The notes beneath the pieces are model-generated. The model saw nothing but the letters and a program-made list of their open reading frames with translations, was not told where the DNA came from and did no database searches. Both the position numbers and the translations under genes were made by a program. Shown in pieces: positions 1-16,266 of a stretch of DNA of 64,000 bases (position 1 is its first letter; every line of letters starts with the position of its first letter). Location: NCBI GenBank assembly GCA_949752745.1, contig OX457027.1, positions 59,980,859 to 60,044,858 on the forward strand, written 5' to 3'. This DNA is from Protula sp. h YS-2021. Lineage: Eukaryota > Annelida > Polychaeta > Sabellida > Serpulidae.

Positions 1-120
1 GACACGCAAACGGTATCCCTACAATTTATCTACTTTAGATGAATTGTCGTACCCACTCATTTAGATGAATTGTCGATAGATGAACTGTCGCTGGATGAAT
101 TGTCGCCAGATGAATTGTCG
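1..120. repeat. ATGAATTGTCG motif cluster (transposon end, truncated by window)
   Basis: Five copies of GATGAAYTGTCG lie at 38-120, the last four about 15 bp apart. The structure resembles the clustered ends of other elements here. The partner end would be outside the window or lost. Confidence 0.5.
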
Positions 121-484
121 TGGATTCCACGCCAACATCATCCGGCTTAGCGCGTGTGTTTAAAAAGCACATTGCAGAGGAACGAAACAAAGGACAGGGA
201 TTATCTTTTGTGGCACAATGACTCTGAAATCTGGCATCTAAAGACAGCGATTGGAAGTAATTGAAAGAGTCCTTACAATGAGTAAAATATCAAGGCAGTG
301 ATTGGTACAAACAGGGATTAACCTGTGGCACAGTGCTTCGGAAATGTCAAGAGAGTGATGGGAAGTAATTGAAACAAAACATCAAGGCAGTTATCTTTAA
401 AAACACAATGAAGTTTGTATTTTTTACTTGTTATTTTATTACATATTTTACTAAATAATTAAAACTCAAAATCCTAGAAAAAAA

Positions 485-600
485 TTCTCAAGGCCCTTTT
501 GTCCAACTTTTCATTTAGGGCCGTTTTGGGAAAGGCCGTTTTGGGAAAGGCACTTATGTCCAAGGCCCTTTCGTCCAAGGCCCTCTGTCTGGATACCTGA
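485..600. repeat. AAGGCCCTTTYGTCC motif cluster
   Basis: Repeated words (AAGGCCCTTTTGTCC, GGCCGTTTTGGGAAA twice, AAGGCCCTTTCGTCC) form a cluster of about 110 bp. It is probably one end of another modular element; no partner was identified. Confidence 0.45.
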
Positions 601-1040
601 TTTTAACATCATTTTACTTCAAAACTGCTTGCTAGAAATATCAGGCCTGAATGTAAAAGTTAAAGGGTGGTTGCAAATCAACACAAAACCCTGAGTTTTA
701 TGGGGATCAGATTGATTTTTTCTTTCAGCAAAGACATAGGCTAATCCACTAAGTTTCTCAAAGGAACAGTTTTTTTAAAGAAAAAAATGCACCCTATTCA
801 GCTTGGTAAATCGCTATTGAATATTTAATGAACACTTGCACAGCGGAAATACTGCCGTTTCTTTTTGAGGTCGAGAGATCCATTTCAGAAAGATCTGTCA
901 TCGTTTGCTAAAAATAGGGGGAGCAGCTTAAACTTTTTTCGATACATTTCATTGTAAATAATTTAACTGTAACACACTCGAATCTCAAGTTCATACTTTA
1001 TAGTGGCTTTGATGTAAATTGTAACTAGAAGCTCATTCCG

Positions 1041-1530
1041 CTAGCGAAATGTTAAACACTTGACAAAAATTAAAACGCAAAAATACTGGCTTCAATGGGT
1101 TATTTCTTGAATAATATATTGCAAACAACACAGCTTGAATACGTCTTATAAGCCGAGTAGTGTTTAGTTTCTGTTGACTTAAGGTTTTATTGACTGATCT
1201 AGCATACACAGTGAGAGCTCGCACAAAGCTCACTGAGCAACTGTGTGTGATGTGGCTTAAATGCTACGCATTAACTTGCAAAAAATACACTCTTCACATG
1301 GCGTTTTAACAAAGAAAACGAAATCAAAGACGAAAATAAAAAGTGACATGCACATGTTCAGATCAAGCTCTTCATAAGTCCCCAGTTCAATGGTCGTAGG
1401 GCCCATAGTGTCAGAGAAGAAGAAGACACAAAAAATCGGAAAAAGTGTCAAGAAAAAAAAAAAAGGACGAAATTGGCTCGCACAAATTCATATAACTCTT
1501 GCAAGCCAACGGCTTGTCAAGTGTTAAATA
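1041..1530. mobile_element. MITE family A, copy 1
   Basis: About 490 bp with inverted ends: GTTAAACACTTGACAA at 1051-1066 and TTGTCAAGTGTTAA at 1514-1527. The interior closely matches 58386-58885 in the same orientation. There is no plausible coding sequence. Terminal inverted repeats and a second dispersed copy fit a non-autonomous DNA transposon. Confidence 0.7.
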
Positions 1531-1604
1531 TCCAAGAGTTATATCTCACAGTGCAGGCTTGAACATGGCTTGACAAATGCAATTCTCTCACAAAAAAAAC
1601 TTAC

Positions 1605-1653
1605 CGTTTCCGATATACAGGAGAACACTCGTTAATACCAACAGCGACTTCAT
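1605..1653 (-). CDS. Orphan signal-peptide exon candidate
   Basis: ATG with A at -3 opens MKSLLVLTSVLLYIGN and is followed by a strong donor (G|GTAAGT at 1604). Short signal-peptide first exons ending in phase 1 are common in genes for secreted proteins. Any downstream exon would lie below 1600. An acceptor after a pyrimidine-rich stretch near 641 fits the phase but adds only about a dozen codons, so I do not claim it. The partner exons may lie outside the window. Confidence 0.4.
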
Positions 1654-2054
1654 TCTGATAGATCTTTAAAAAGAAAATATCAGCTGTTTTCATCTTGCCA
1701 CATGTATTTTTTATTAATTCAGAAATTTTGACACTTAGCCCATTTTCTGTTTGTATGTTTTAGCGTCTTTATAAACGTCGTAGAAGTGACATTCGAAAAT
1801 TCGGCACTTTATTCTGCTATGTTTCAACTTTGCAATATCACCTGAACATTTCAACCCATTTGGGATTATTTTTGAGCATATTGAAGTTATTCTTTATTAT
1901 TCAACAATGATTGTGTTTAAACAGACAAAAAAGCACGAAATTTTGGCTGTTATTCCAGCGCAAGGTTTAAAAAATCAAGCAGAAACAGTGACGATGTTTT
2001 CGAACATGACTTCTATATGTGTGACAGAAATCTCAAGTTGAGGAAAAGACTGTT

Positions 2055-2076
2055 TGATACTACAGCTGTAGTATCA
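2055..2076. repeat. 22-bp perfect palindrome
   Basis: TGATACTACAG followed directly by its reverse complement CTGTAGTATCA. It could be a small hairpin or a binding site; no surrounding element was recognised. Confidence 0.8.
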
Positions 2077-3170
2077 CAAATCACTGGCAAAGAAAAATTT
2101 GAAAAATATTTGGATGGTCCCCAGCTGTAACTGAATAGCAGCTACATTTAATCCAATCACTTCCAGGCATGATATTTGTTAGTTGAAGGCAATTATACGA
2201 TGCAGACAGGTTTCTGTTTTCAAGACGGTCTCGACACTGGGCGTGTCTATTCCCGGAGCCTAGTGCTTTCTTTTTTATATCGCATGCATAAAATATCTTC
2301 AGATAAATATATGTGACTACTCTTCCACTCTCCCCCTCCCCCACCCCCAAATACAACGTAATTAAGAATTAAAACAGAATTAGAATACGTTCAAGAATGT
2401 CCTGAGAATTACGCAAAAGAACCCTTGAAATTTACAACGCAAGAATATGAGTTTTCATATTTCAACCTGGATATAGCAATGTATTATTCCGCATTGAAGT
2501 TTCCGATTAAGAACAAAATTACACGCCATGAAAGCCGTATATTTTATTAACGTAAATAAATTAAATCGAATAACAAATGTGACAAACAAAATAAACATAC
2601 CTGGAAAATATTTTTCAGTTTCGCTATATGAAGAATTCAAGTTATGTCAAGCTCTAATGGAGTTTCTGGCTAATAGACTACTGGCTCATTCCCAGTACCT
2701 GGGCTGTCAATATTTGTAATATTTTGGAGGCATTTAGTATGTTATGCTCTTCAGGCAGAATTGGTAAACCTACTGAAAGATATTGACTTGAAATTGAATA
2801 GAGAGAATACGAATGAGTACAGTAAGAATTCGTATGCATGGGGTTGCTTGGGGAAGGGGGAATGTTCTGTGCTATAAGTGTTTACTTAGCCTAAGAATAT
2901 GCGACAGCCACAACGACACGGACACGTGTCACGTGACACCTTTGTTTACAGTTTCTGGATATAATATATTCACAATTATCAAAAGCATTTTTGGGAAATA
3001 CACGCTTCCAGAAGTAATAAGGCAGTCCTTATGAGGTTGTGTCCTCTTTTTTATTATAGAACTAAACTATATTAATTAAATCAACCCAGCTGTAGGTGAT
3101 CGATTTAATAAGGCTATAGTTTAAGAAGTCACCTCTACTTTTCAGAGAGATAGGAAGGAGAAGGGTGTAG

Positions 3171-3885
3171 GACAACGGACCACCTACTATTGTGGCCACC
3201 CACTATAATGGAAAGCGGCCACCCACGCTAGTGGCCACCCATGAAAGTGGCCACCTTATATTTTTTGCAACATTTGTCTAAAATTAGGGTTTAGAATTTT
3301 GCGCTTGTTGCAGGAGAGGGATTAAATAGTGTGTGTGTGTGTGTTTCTGACCTGGCTATTACTGGGGACATGAAGGTGGCCGGCACATGATGTCCTTTGC
3401 CGTCCTGTTCATGCCCTCGCGGAATCGGGCCATTGCGGCGGCATTTTCATCTGGCTCGTGGCAGTGGGCCTTGAAAGAATTCACCTTGGTGACCGCAGAA
3501 TTAGCAGTGACTGCCCCTGTACACTTAAGATTGGTTTTCTTTTGACAGATCCATCGGATTCAGTCGTTTTTCGCTAATTTCTGCCTGTGCATATGCCCTT
3601 CATGGCACAGTTTTCTTCCGCCTCGTTGCGATGTTACTTTTTCCAGATTTTCCGTTCGTATAATTGTAATTGAAATCTGCGCACTATTTATAGTGAAAAT
3701 CAAAGTGTAAGGTAAGAGCAAATGTCTTAGAAACTCCGGTTCTTAAAGTGACACGACGCCCTCAAGCTTCCAACCCCAATTTTTAGACATATAAAAAATA
3801 ACAAATACAGGGTGGCCACTGGCGTGGCAGGCCGCTTGACCTTTGGCCACAATAGTAAGTGGCCAATTGTCCGGTGGCCGCTTGG
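3171..3885. mobile_element. Element with GGCCAC-rich inverted ends enclosing a FLYWCH remnant
   Basis: The left end (3171-3257) and right end (3811-3885) are inverted relatives of about 75 bp. They share TACTATTGTGGCCA, an AAGCGGCC block and AGTGGCCACC, in the same order after reverse complementing. The repeated word is GTGGCCAC. The interior carries a FLYWCH zinc-finger remnant on the minus strand, which suggests a Mutator-like origin. No clean target duplication was found. Confidence 0.6.
3375..3620 (-). pseudogene. FLYWCH zinc-finger remnant
   Basis: On the minus strand the frame reads KLCHEGHMHRQKLAKND, a stop, IRWICQKKTNLKCTGAVTA, then SFKAHCHEPDENAAAM. It has the FLYWCH layout: G-h-x-Y/H, then RW-x-C, then a second Cys and a closing H-x-H followed by PD. 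This domain is usual at the N-terminus of one class of animal Mutator-like transposases. The in-frame stop and missing flanks mark it as dead. It lies inside the element with GGCCAC-rich inverted ends. Confidence 0.6.
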
Positions 3886-4085
3886 TATGGACACCGAAGA
3901 AGAATTAACAAATCTAACACACGAACCAGTCAGCTTTCATTTCTTATATGTTCTAAAAGTTTTCAAAAATGTGTACCAATTTAACTTTGAAATGTCAATA
4001 TATGTGATGTTTACTATGTAGAAGCGACCAAATGTTCTCGTGACAAATTTCTAAAAATATTCCAATGATATGTCCTTCTATAAAA

Positions 4086-4360
4086 ATGTGTGAACGAACA
4101 ATTAGTTGTAAATTACTTTTATTGGTTCAAACGTCTTTGATTGTTGTCTGTTTGCTGGGTAAGAATTCAAAAATAATTTGTTTTCTTGTCATTATTTCCA
4201 AACTAGGCCAGGGTTGTAATGCTTATCATCTTTTTTTTTTTCAAATATATGAAAAATGACATAAATGAAACAATAATTTTTATATAATAATTATTTTACT
4301 TTTGTAGCTACTACATTGCTTGGGCATAATTTTTTTATCGAAGGCACAGGGACTAATTAG
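4086..4360 (+). CDS. Possible two-exon micropeptide with signal sequence
   Basis: Exon 4086-4158 encodes MCERTISCKLLLLVQTSLIVVCLL, a signal-peptide-like sequence, then donor G|GTAAGA. An acceptor after TTTTACTTTTGTAG at 4307 continues in phase for 17 residues to TAG (4358-4360), giving 41 residues in all. AATAAA is at 4518-4523. Chance is a real alternative because the second exon is very short and shows no recognisable motif. Confidence 0.2.
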
Positions 4361-4820
4361 AGCACAACTTGGCCTGAAAGAAAAAAACTATGTATTTATA
4401 AAAGATTTTTGGCTGGTCACCAATACGATTTCTTTAACTCATTGTATTTAAACTGGATGTGACGCTTGTTGCTTTCGTAATTCTTGGTCTAAATTATTGA
4501 CCAGTTTTTATTTATGGAATAAACAGCAAAAATAGCCATTCAATTGAAATTGATACGCAACAGAATACGAGGAAATATGAAAAGAGACATCTCTTGATCG
4601 TTTTCTACTTTCCTTTTAACTACATTTGAACTATGTTAAAGAAACACTAAATTGTCTGCAAGTTACCAGTAAGTCAAAGATGCTGAATCTATCAAAGTGA
4701 TATACATTTCTTGATTTATCATATGATTTAGAACAAAAGTATTGCTTCTTTCTTCATAGAGGTCAGCACTGCACTCGTTGAAACCTCTTTCGATTCTGAC
4801 TCCACAGTTCTTCGCATTCC

Positions 4821-8615
<3,795 letters not shown>

Positions 8616-9392
8616 TTTCTGTGTTGCTTGCAATTATAAGTACTTTCAATAATTACTCAGAGTAACATCAATGCGAGAAATAATTAGTCAAATGGGAAAT
8701 ACAACTATCTGTAGAAATTATCCCCAATCTGATATGAACAGGGAAAATTGCAGTGGACATAATATAGCACGGAGACCAAGATAAAAAAAGACCTACTATT
8801 TATTTAGTCGTGAGTAATAGGAGGTGTGATTACGGTTCTTATCGAGAAGTGCACAATGATAACCGATTAAATGTCGGCGAAAAAAAACACACAGTTTTTT
8901 TAGTATAAAAGAGAATAACTAGGGGTTTTACCAAAAATACAATACAACATTGTATAAAGTCCAATCCGATACTTTAGACTTGCGGCCATTTTGTTAATCA
9001 ATGTTTTTGAGCGCTAAGGCTAGTTTGGTAATACAACCTAATTGGGAAGTAACATTTCTTTGTGGCTACAGTTATTAATATTCATGAATCGCTGACACCA
9101 ATGTTCTAATCATAACGCTGGTCAAGCCTCTGGAGCTTCATATGATCCCCCACACATGGTCCACCCTGTACAACTGTGGCCAAATGATGGAATGTTTCCA
9201 CGGTCCTGTTAACACCAACGCTAGCATGATAAGCCCCTGGCAATCAACATCTATTGTTTAAACTGCTGGAGAAAATTAGCTGCGGTCAAATAAGTTTATC
9301 TCAAATACTCGATGATTTCGTGTGGGGTGTATTTTTTTGTTGCAAATTTCTGCTATTTTGGGTCGTGAAAGATAACAATGGTCGTATTCGTC

Positions 9393-9735
<343 letters not shown>

Positions 9736-10539
9736 TGACAAAAATGGACATATCTTCGGGAATGAGTTGTAAATCGTACTTTTTTCCAAACTGAAACGGA
9801 AATTAAAGTCGTTTTTAAAGGACATTTTATTGTTGATAGAAAAAGTAAAATTGTTTAAATATACTGATTCAACTGGATTTACTTGAACAAATTCTTCTCT
9901 CAGACAATAAAACTGTTAGCCTCTAATCCAAAACTTTAAATGTGAAGCCCACAGCAACATACGCATGTTTTATAGATGGTGCTAATGCCAGTCACGTGCC
10001 GTGGAATTATGTGGTAAGAAATAGCAAGAGTGAGACGAAAATTATGCTTGAAACAAGTACATACCAAGCGGCAGATAGTCAGTGGCGGATTCAGGGGTTG
10101 CACCCCCCCCCCCGCCTAAATCCGAAAAATAGACACCTAACTGGCTTAGGAGAGCGCGCAAGCCCTACCTCCACGCTGGCCCAAGTTGACTCCCCCCCCC
10201 CTGCCCGAAAGCTGTATCCGCCACTGGATAGTATCCTGGTGCGTCTTTTATCATAAAGGGGGTAAGGGAGAAGAGAAGGCCTGATCCAGAGAGAATGATG
10301 ATGACGTCATAGGTGTTGTTCGGTTTCTCTCTTCAGGCTGTTTGGTCCAAATCTTTCCTGACGTGGTTAAGAAAAGTGACGCATCATGCAGGAAATCTCT
10401 CACAGAATTTGAAAGAAGAGACACTAGAAAATAAAAAAAAATTACTAAAAAAATAATAAATACTGTTTTTGGCCACATTCGGTTCTTGAAAGGAAAAAGA
10501 AAGGGAAATTTATTCCATCAACAGCTAAAGTGTGTTTCA

Positions 10540-10552
10540 GAGAGAGAGAGAT

Positions 10553-10612
<60 letters not shown>
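10540..10612. repeat. (AG)n microsatellite
   Basis: An AG run with a few ATAG interruptions, just left of the 1.26-kb modular element. Confidence 0.93.
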
Positions 10613-10672
10613 TTGTGGTAATGCATCCATTGTGTGCATAGGCCTGCTTTTTTAAAATTTTGATTGTCATAT

Positions 10673-11935
10673 ATATGTTACAGGCAATTTGTGTATTCAG
10701 GCAATTCGTGAATTGCCTGAAATTTTCAGCCAATTCGTGAACTGCCTGTAGGAGTCAGGCAATTCGTGAATTGCCTGGATTTTAAGGGTTCCTTGTTCAC
10801 AAATTGCCTAAAGACGTTTCAGGCAATTTGTGTATCAAAATATTAACTGTTTAACAGAACCAAATTTGTTAATTTCTTTCTTTATAATCGAAATAACTGC
10901 AATTAAGGCATGTACTAGGGGATATATAATAGGGGGTCTTAGTATACGAGTCTTACCTGACCATGTTTCATAATTGCAATTATGGGCAGAGTAAAACATT
11001 GTCCTATGGGCTCCAATTTCCGGAATAGGTCAATTGCCAATTATTTTATGATGTTTCTCACCTGAGTAGGGAATCAATTACGTGGCCTATCACTTTCCTC
11101 CAAGTTACTCCGAGGTTTAGGTCTTATACTATAAAAGTAACAACAAGTAAATACCGTCGTTATTTGAAAGCAGGTATAAAAATTGCTATTTAATTTCTTG
11201 TGATGAATTTAAAATTAAAGATTTTAACGGGGTCTGTTATTTTTAACCGGGTGAATTGCACGATAATTGAGGGATTTAATTAATTCCAAATTCCAAACTT
11301 CTATAACTAAATACAATCCAATCTGTTGTGGAAGTTTGCGGTTTAGAATTGCAATTGTAAATTGGTGTAACTGCTATTTAAGTATGGTGTTATGCCTTTT
11401 ACTCGATACAATTGCAATTAACGGGCATCGGAATGCAGTGCTATTATGCAACTGAGTGCGTGGTAAAATGCATGCAAACTGATTCTTTGATTTACTATTG
11501 ATGTGAAGATAAACGCTAATTACTTGTTACAAATGCAATTAACAAGCAGCGGAGTACTCTTTTATCATGAAAACTGAGTGGTAACGAAGTGAGATGTTTT
11601 AGTTCAAATAACCAGTAGATGAATGCAATTTATGATAAAAAATAATTATCAACGAAGTTTCTGATGTACGATTGATGTAAATGTGAACGTTTAATTCTTG
11701 TACATGCAACTATTGCTTTATAACTGCCTATGAAATGTAGCAATAAATAGAAGAAACATCAAAACTTGTTCAGCATCTCTTATAAAACATGTTTCAGGCA
11801 ATTCGTGAACTGACTGGTCCCTAATTTCAGGCAAATTCACGAACTGCCTGAAAATTTCAGTCAATTCACGAATTGCCTGACCCCTACAGGCAGTTCACGA
11901 ATTGCCTGAATACACAAATTGCCTGTAACATATAT
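10673..11935. mobile_element. 1.26-kb element with ~100-bp modular inverted ends
   Basis: The left end (about 10675-10830) and right end (about 11790-11932) match after reverse complementing. Both start TGTTACAGGCAATTTGTGTA and continue with several copies of CAGGCAATTCGTGAATTGCC, itself nearly palindromic. The interior is AT-rich and non-coding. GA-rich microsatellites flank the element on both sides. Confidence 0.75.
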
Positions 11936-12003
11936 TTGGTGAGCATAGAGGATAATGATACTATTTGCGAATTCTTTTATACAAAAACACCAGTATTAGC
12001 AAA

Positions 12004-12182
12004 GACAGAGAGAGAAAGAGAGAGGGAGAGAGAAAGGGAGGGAGGGAGGGAGAGAGAGAGGGAGAGAAAGAGAGAGGGAGGGAGAGAGAGGGAGAGAGAG
12101 AGAAAGAGAGGAAGGGAGAGAGAGATGGAGAGAAAGAGAGAGGGAGGGAGAGGGAGGGAGAGAAAGGGAGAGAGAGAAAAGA
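12004..12182. repeat. GAGAGR-rich microsatellite
   Basis: A purine-only tract of GAGAGA, GGGAGAG and GAAAGAG units, right of the 1.26-kb modular element. It translates as Glu/Arg or Leu/Ser repeats in different frames, which is not evidence of a gene. Confidence 0.92.
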
Positions 12183-12329
12183 TTGAGAGAGGTACGGTTA
12201 GCAAAAACACGGAGAGTGAGAAGTTATTCCTACTTGCAAACTCCGTTTAGAAATGGGTATAAGTTCGTTTTTCTAAAAGTTTCTGTCTATTTTTTTCTTT
12301 TTTTTTCCTTCCTTTTCCATTGGATCGTT

Positions 12330-12990
12330 TCCAGAAAACTCCTCCTGCAATATATGAAGGCGGAAGATAAATTCGGCAAACCTGTAGAGGATGGCAATGT
12401 CTCGCTGAATCTGCTTTTTTTTTTACCTCAATGGTCAAGTCAAAGTCAAATCGAGGTCAAAGTTATTTTTTACAAAATACTTTCCAGAAAACTCCTTCTA
12501 GCATTTGAGTCAGCAGTACTTCATATTTATTACACTTATAGAAAATCATAAAGTCCCAGTAAAATCGTAAATATTTTTTATCTTGACTTCAAAGGTCAAG
12601 GTCAAAGTGAGGTCCGACGAATTATTTTTCAAAACGCCTATTTATCACGAAAATTGGCCGGAAAAGCGCTCAAATCCTAGTTTGAATATATAAACGTATT
12701 CAGTTGGGGATTAGTTCTGCATCCTGAATCTCGACCTCGAGGGTCAAGGTCAAAGATCGCGTCATCTCGTGTACCGTAAACGATAGGCAAACTTACCTCC
12801 AAAACGGTTAGCAATTTTGAGCTCATTTTCTGTCCCTTGGGCCTAAACAACGTAACATAAGAGGTATCTCAGTGACTTTGATCTTCGAGGCCACGGTCGA
12901 GGGCAAAAAAAACCCCGGAAGTTGACAAAAATCTCAAAAACAGTTAGGGATACTGCGTGATTTTGACCTTCTCGGTCATACTGTAATATA
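12330..12990. repeat. Degenerate copy of the AAGGTCAAGGTCA repeat family
   Basis: It contains TTTCCAGAAAACTCC words and several AAGGTCAAGGTCA blocks, in the opposite orientation to the related region at 48420-48880. It appears to be an old diverged copy, with no coding sequence. A similar but weaker mix continues in patches at 15200-15560 and 16280-16560. Confidence 0.5.
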
Positions 12991-13600
12991 AATGTTTTCT
13001 TTAGTGGTTTTACAGGTGGGTCATTCGGCTGTAGCGGAATTCGGTCTAGTTATGTGTTTATTATACCAATAAAATATCGAAGAGTGTAAAAATTCAAGAC
13101 TGTTTTTTAACAGTTTTAAACAGTTCTATAAGTCACATTTAAAAATTGCACACCAAAACCTGTATGCAATGGCGCTCTATAAACGTGTTTGCAAAGTCGT
13201 CTCAAAGGCTTGTGTATGCCGCATTTAGAGAGATGCCCATTTGGTGCACCTCGCATGGAAGATGTTGCTAAACATTTGCTTTCGATGACACCCTGGAAGT
13301 ATATAGGAGGTTGGATATCAAGCCGTTCCCTTTGTAATAAGTGTCATCTTTCCGGGAAACAGATGGAAATCACCGGCGTTAATCCCAGTGACAATGGCCT
13401 CCCACCGGAACTATGAGAGAACTGAGATACAATAACTGAGCAACAATACCACTAAATAAACCATTATTAACAGAGACCGCAATTGTAAAAGAACGAGGTA
13501 TACAGAAAAAAAGATTAAGACAAGCATATGACTTAAGAGAGGGAGAGGGAGGGAGAGGGAGAAATGAATAAGGCAGGCCAAACATGAGGAAAACTTATTA

Positions 13601-14994
13601 CAGTGAAATTTCTCATATCCGAACGTATCTGAATTCTCTTAAAACCTAATTCGAAATCGTTTCCCCGAATTCAACTTCCTATATCTGTGTTTGTTACATT
13701 TTCTACCCCAGTTTCCGTGCATATCTCATCCTGTCATTTGTTTATACTACGTCTACTAATTACTCTGGCCGGTATCCCAATATTTGACCCAGCGACATTT
13801 GATCTAGAGACATTTCAGCTCAATCTGCAGGGTACGACAATTGATCTAGATTCTTTTCGTGTTTTTATTGAAAGAGAAAAATGAAGCAGCTGAACAGTTT
13901 TTAACTTTTTATTCGCCTTCTATGCCACGATGCAAAATGGTCACGATTCAATAAAAAGTCAGTAACTTGAAAAGATTTTCTACTCAACATAAAAATAAAT
14001 AAATAAATAAGCTGCATTAAAGTTCTATCAATGTCACGGAGTGCCAAACTGGAGTCTAACTTCACTATTATTAGTTCGAAGATCTTTACAATGTAAACTT
14101 AGTAACCAAAATAAGTTACATAAAACATTAGCATTAATTTGAACATTTTAAACAGTATATTATGTTTGATTACAATTTAAAAGCCACTCTAAATAAATAT
14201 GTTTTTAACAATTTCCTAAATTTGCACCCCTGCACATTTTCGGGTAACGAATTCCATTTATCAGGATCTGCATTACATAAAACTGGTTTACCATAGTTTG
14301 TACGCGTTCGACTTTGATGCAGCAGTGTACCGGAAGCAAACCGAAGGTTTCTAGTAGGTGTTTTTACACTGACTAAATTAGACAGGTACGTTGGTGATTC
14401 ACCGTGGATACATTTAAAAACGTTAACTAGACAGCTTAAATTTAATGCGAAACTCTACTGGAAACCAATACAGATTTAACACGTGCAGCATCATGCTAAA
14501 CCCTTTCAAGTTTACGCAAAAAATCTTTTGAAATACCAACTAAAAGAGAATTACAATAATCTAAGCGAGATAAAACCAATGCTTGCACTAAAACTTGTGC
14601 TGCCTCACGAGAAAGATATTTTCTTGTTTCACTAATTCACTTGAGGTCATACATGCAATTAGATACTTCACGTGCAACAACTTGTGACATGTTAAACTTG
14701 CAGTCAAAGATTGAGCCTAGATTTACGACATATTCACTACAAGGTATGCGCTGTTCACCAACAATGATGTCGATCAATCGGGGGTAGATCTGACGCTGTG
14801 AGGGGACCCAATAAGCAAAAGCTCAGTTTTACTTTTGTTCACCTTTAACTTATTGTTTATCGTCCGTTTTCGGAGGTCATTAATGCAGCCTTTACTGAGT
14901 ATTGAGATTTCTGAGATTTCTTTTATCCGAACACTCCCATATCTGAACAGTTTTAACTTTTCCCCGAGCTATTCGGATAAGAGAAGTTCTACTG
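13601..14994. mobile_element. pogo/Tigger-like element flanked by TA
   Basis: The left end is TA|CAGTGAAATTTCTCATATCC and the right end, reverse complemented, is TA|CAGTAGAACTTCTCTTATCC. Ends starting CAGT and flanked by TA are typical of pogo/Tigger and Tc1-like elements. A minus-strand LINE fragment (14170-14895) occupies the interior, so the element was used as an insertion site. No transposase was recognised. Confidence 0.65.
14170..14895 (-). pseudogene. CR1/L2-like LINE reverse transcriptase, 3' fragment
   Basis: On the minus strand, with a few frameshifts, it reads NNKLKVNKSKTELLLIGSP, VVNLGSIFD, AQVLVQALVLSRLDYCNSLL, then WNSLPENV and LLKTYLFRVAFKL followed by TAA (14172-14170). These are the ordered blocks of the C-terminal part of CR1/L2-type ORF2 (LK-N-x-x-KTE, LG-x-x-D, SRLDYCN, LKTYLF). 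The 5' part, including the catalytic YADD, is missing. Confidence 0.8.
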
Positions 14995-15614
14995 TATAAC
15001 CAAAATCAAAAAGCGTTTAAGAGTACCCCAACTCACTTGCATTAAAGGCATCTGGGAAAATATGATAATCATACAATTCCGCCAGGTTTTGTTTTCTCCC
15101 CAGTATGAATTCGGAGATTTTATATTGTGCTGGCTCACCCGTTCTTCCTCCGTTTTATCATGTTAGATTGTCCAAATTACCCCTCCCAGATGGCTGGAGC
15201 TACGGATGTTGATAAAATCCAGAACATCGTAGACCTTGACCTTTGGGAACAAGAACAGAAAGATGAAAGAACATAAAGTGCAATTCTGAGCTCATTTTTT
15301 CAATCTCTTAACCGTATTATGTAACATAAGGTGAACAGTTTTTGGTTTGTATATAAGATAGGAACATAAAATTTAGACCTTGACCTTGATCAGGGATCAA
15401 GGTCACATATAAAAAATGAAATTATCTCAGGAAACAGTGGAGAGTTTGGTCTAATTTTCGTATTCCAAGCCCCCTAAGGCTTGGAATCTGCTGATTCTGT
15501 TCATTAGACCGTGAAAAGTCACGCGATCTGTGCTATCTCAGAAGCTGTTAAAGATAGGGTATTTTGACCTCATTGTTAAACACTACTCCTTCTAAAGAGT
15601 TGCATTAGGCGTGC

Positions 15615-16266
15615 TATCCAGACATTTAGTCGAAAGGCAATTTGTCGAAGACATTTTGTCGAAAGACATTTTCCGGAAAGTTATGTATTGCTGTTGGTGT
15701 TGTTGTTTTTTTTCCGAAAAAGTCTTTATTTCAATTAGCCAGATGAAAGAAGTTACGCTTATTGCCTGCTTATTGCAATTACAAGCTTATTGCAATTACT
15801 AGGGTGAAGAGGTCATGTTTTATGTTATCACAACACATTTATACAATATATCAACATCACAGTTGCAAGAATTACTCTGGTTTGCGATGAGATCAAGCTT
15901 AATTCGTTGAAAATATGCATTGCAATTAAAAATTCCAAATTCAAGAGCAGTTATAAGAATTACTGGGTTGCTGAGATAATAATTGATAACTTTTTCATCT
16001 CCTTAATTGCAATTTGCTAATGAAAACTCTGGACTGCAATTAGAGTTTCAATTTTATGCGTCATTTCAGTGATACTTTGAGTTAAAAATTTACTATTTTC
16101 ATGAAATAAGGACAAAATTTCCCCACCTCTCAATTAAAAAACTGATATTAAAAAGTTATAAAATTTGACAAAATGCCTCGAAGTTCACTTTCGACAAAAT
16201 GTCCTTCGACAAACTGTCTTTCGACAAAATGCTTTCGACAAAGTGTCTTTCGACAAAATGTCGTAC
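15615..16266. mobile_element. Element with GACATTTTGTCGAAA clustered inverted ends
   Basis: The left cluster (15621-15676) and right cluster (16185-16263) are inverted relatives made of several GACATTTTGTCGAAA units about 16 bp apart. The interior of about 500 bp is AT-rich with no gene. Confidence 0.68.

Noticed and set aside
11873..12250. Glu/Arg-rich frame of 125 residues
   Set aside because: Starts in the inverted end of the 1.26-kb element and runs into a GA microsatellite; the first 18 residues also appear at the other end of the element.
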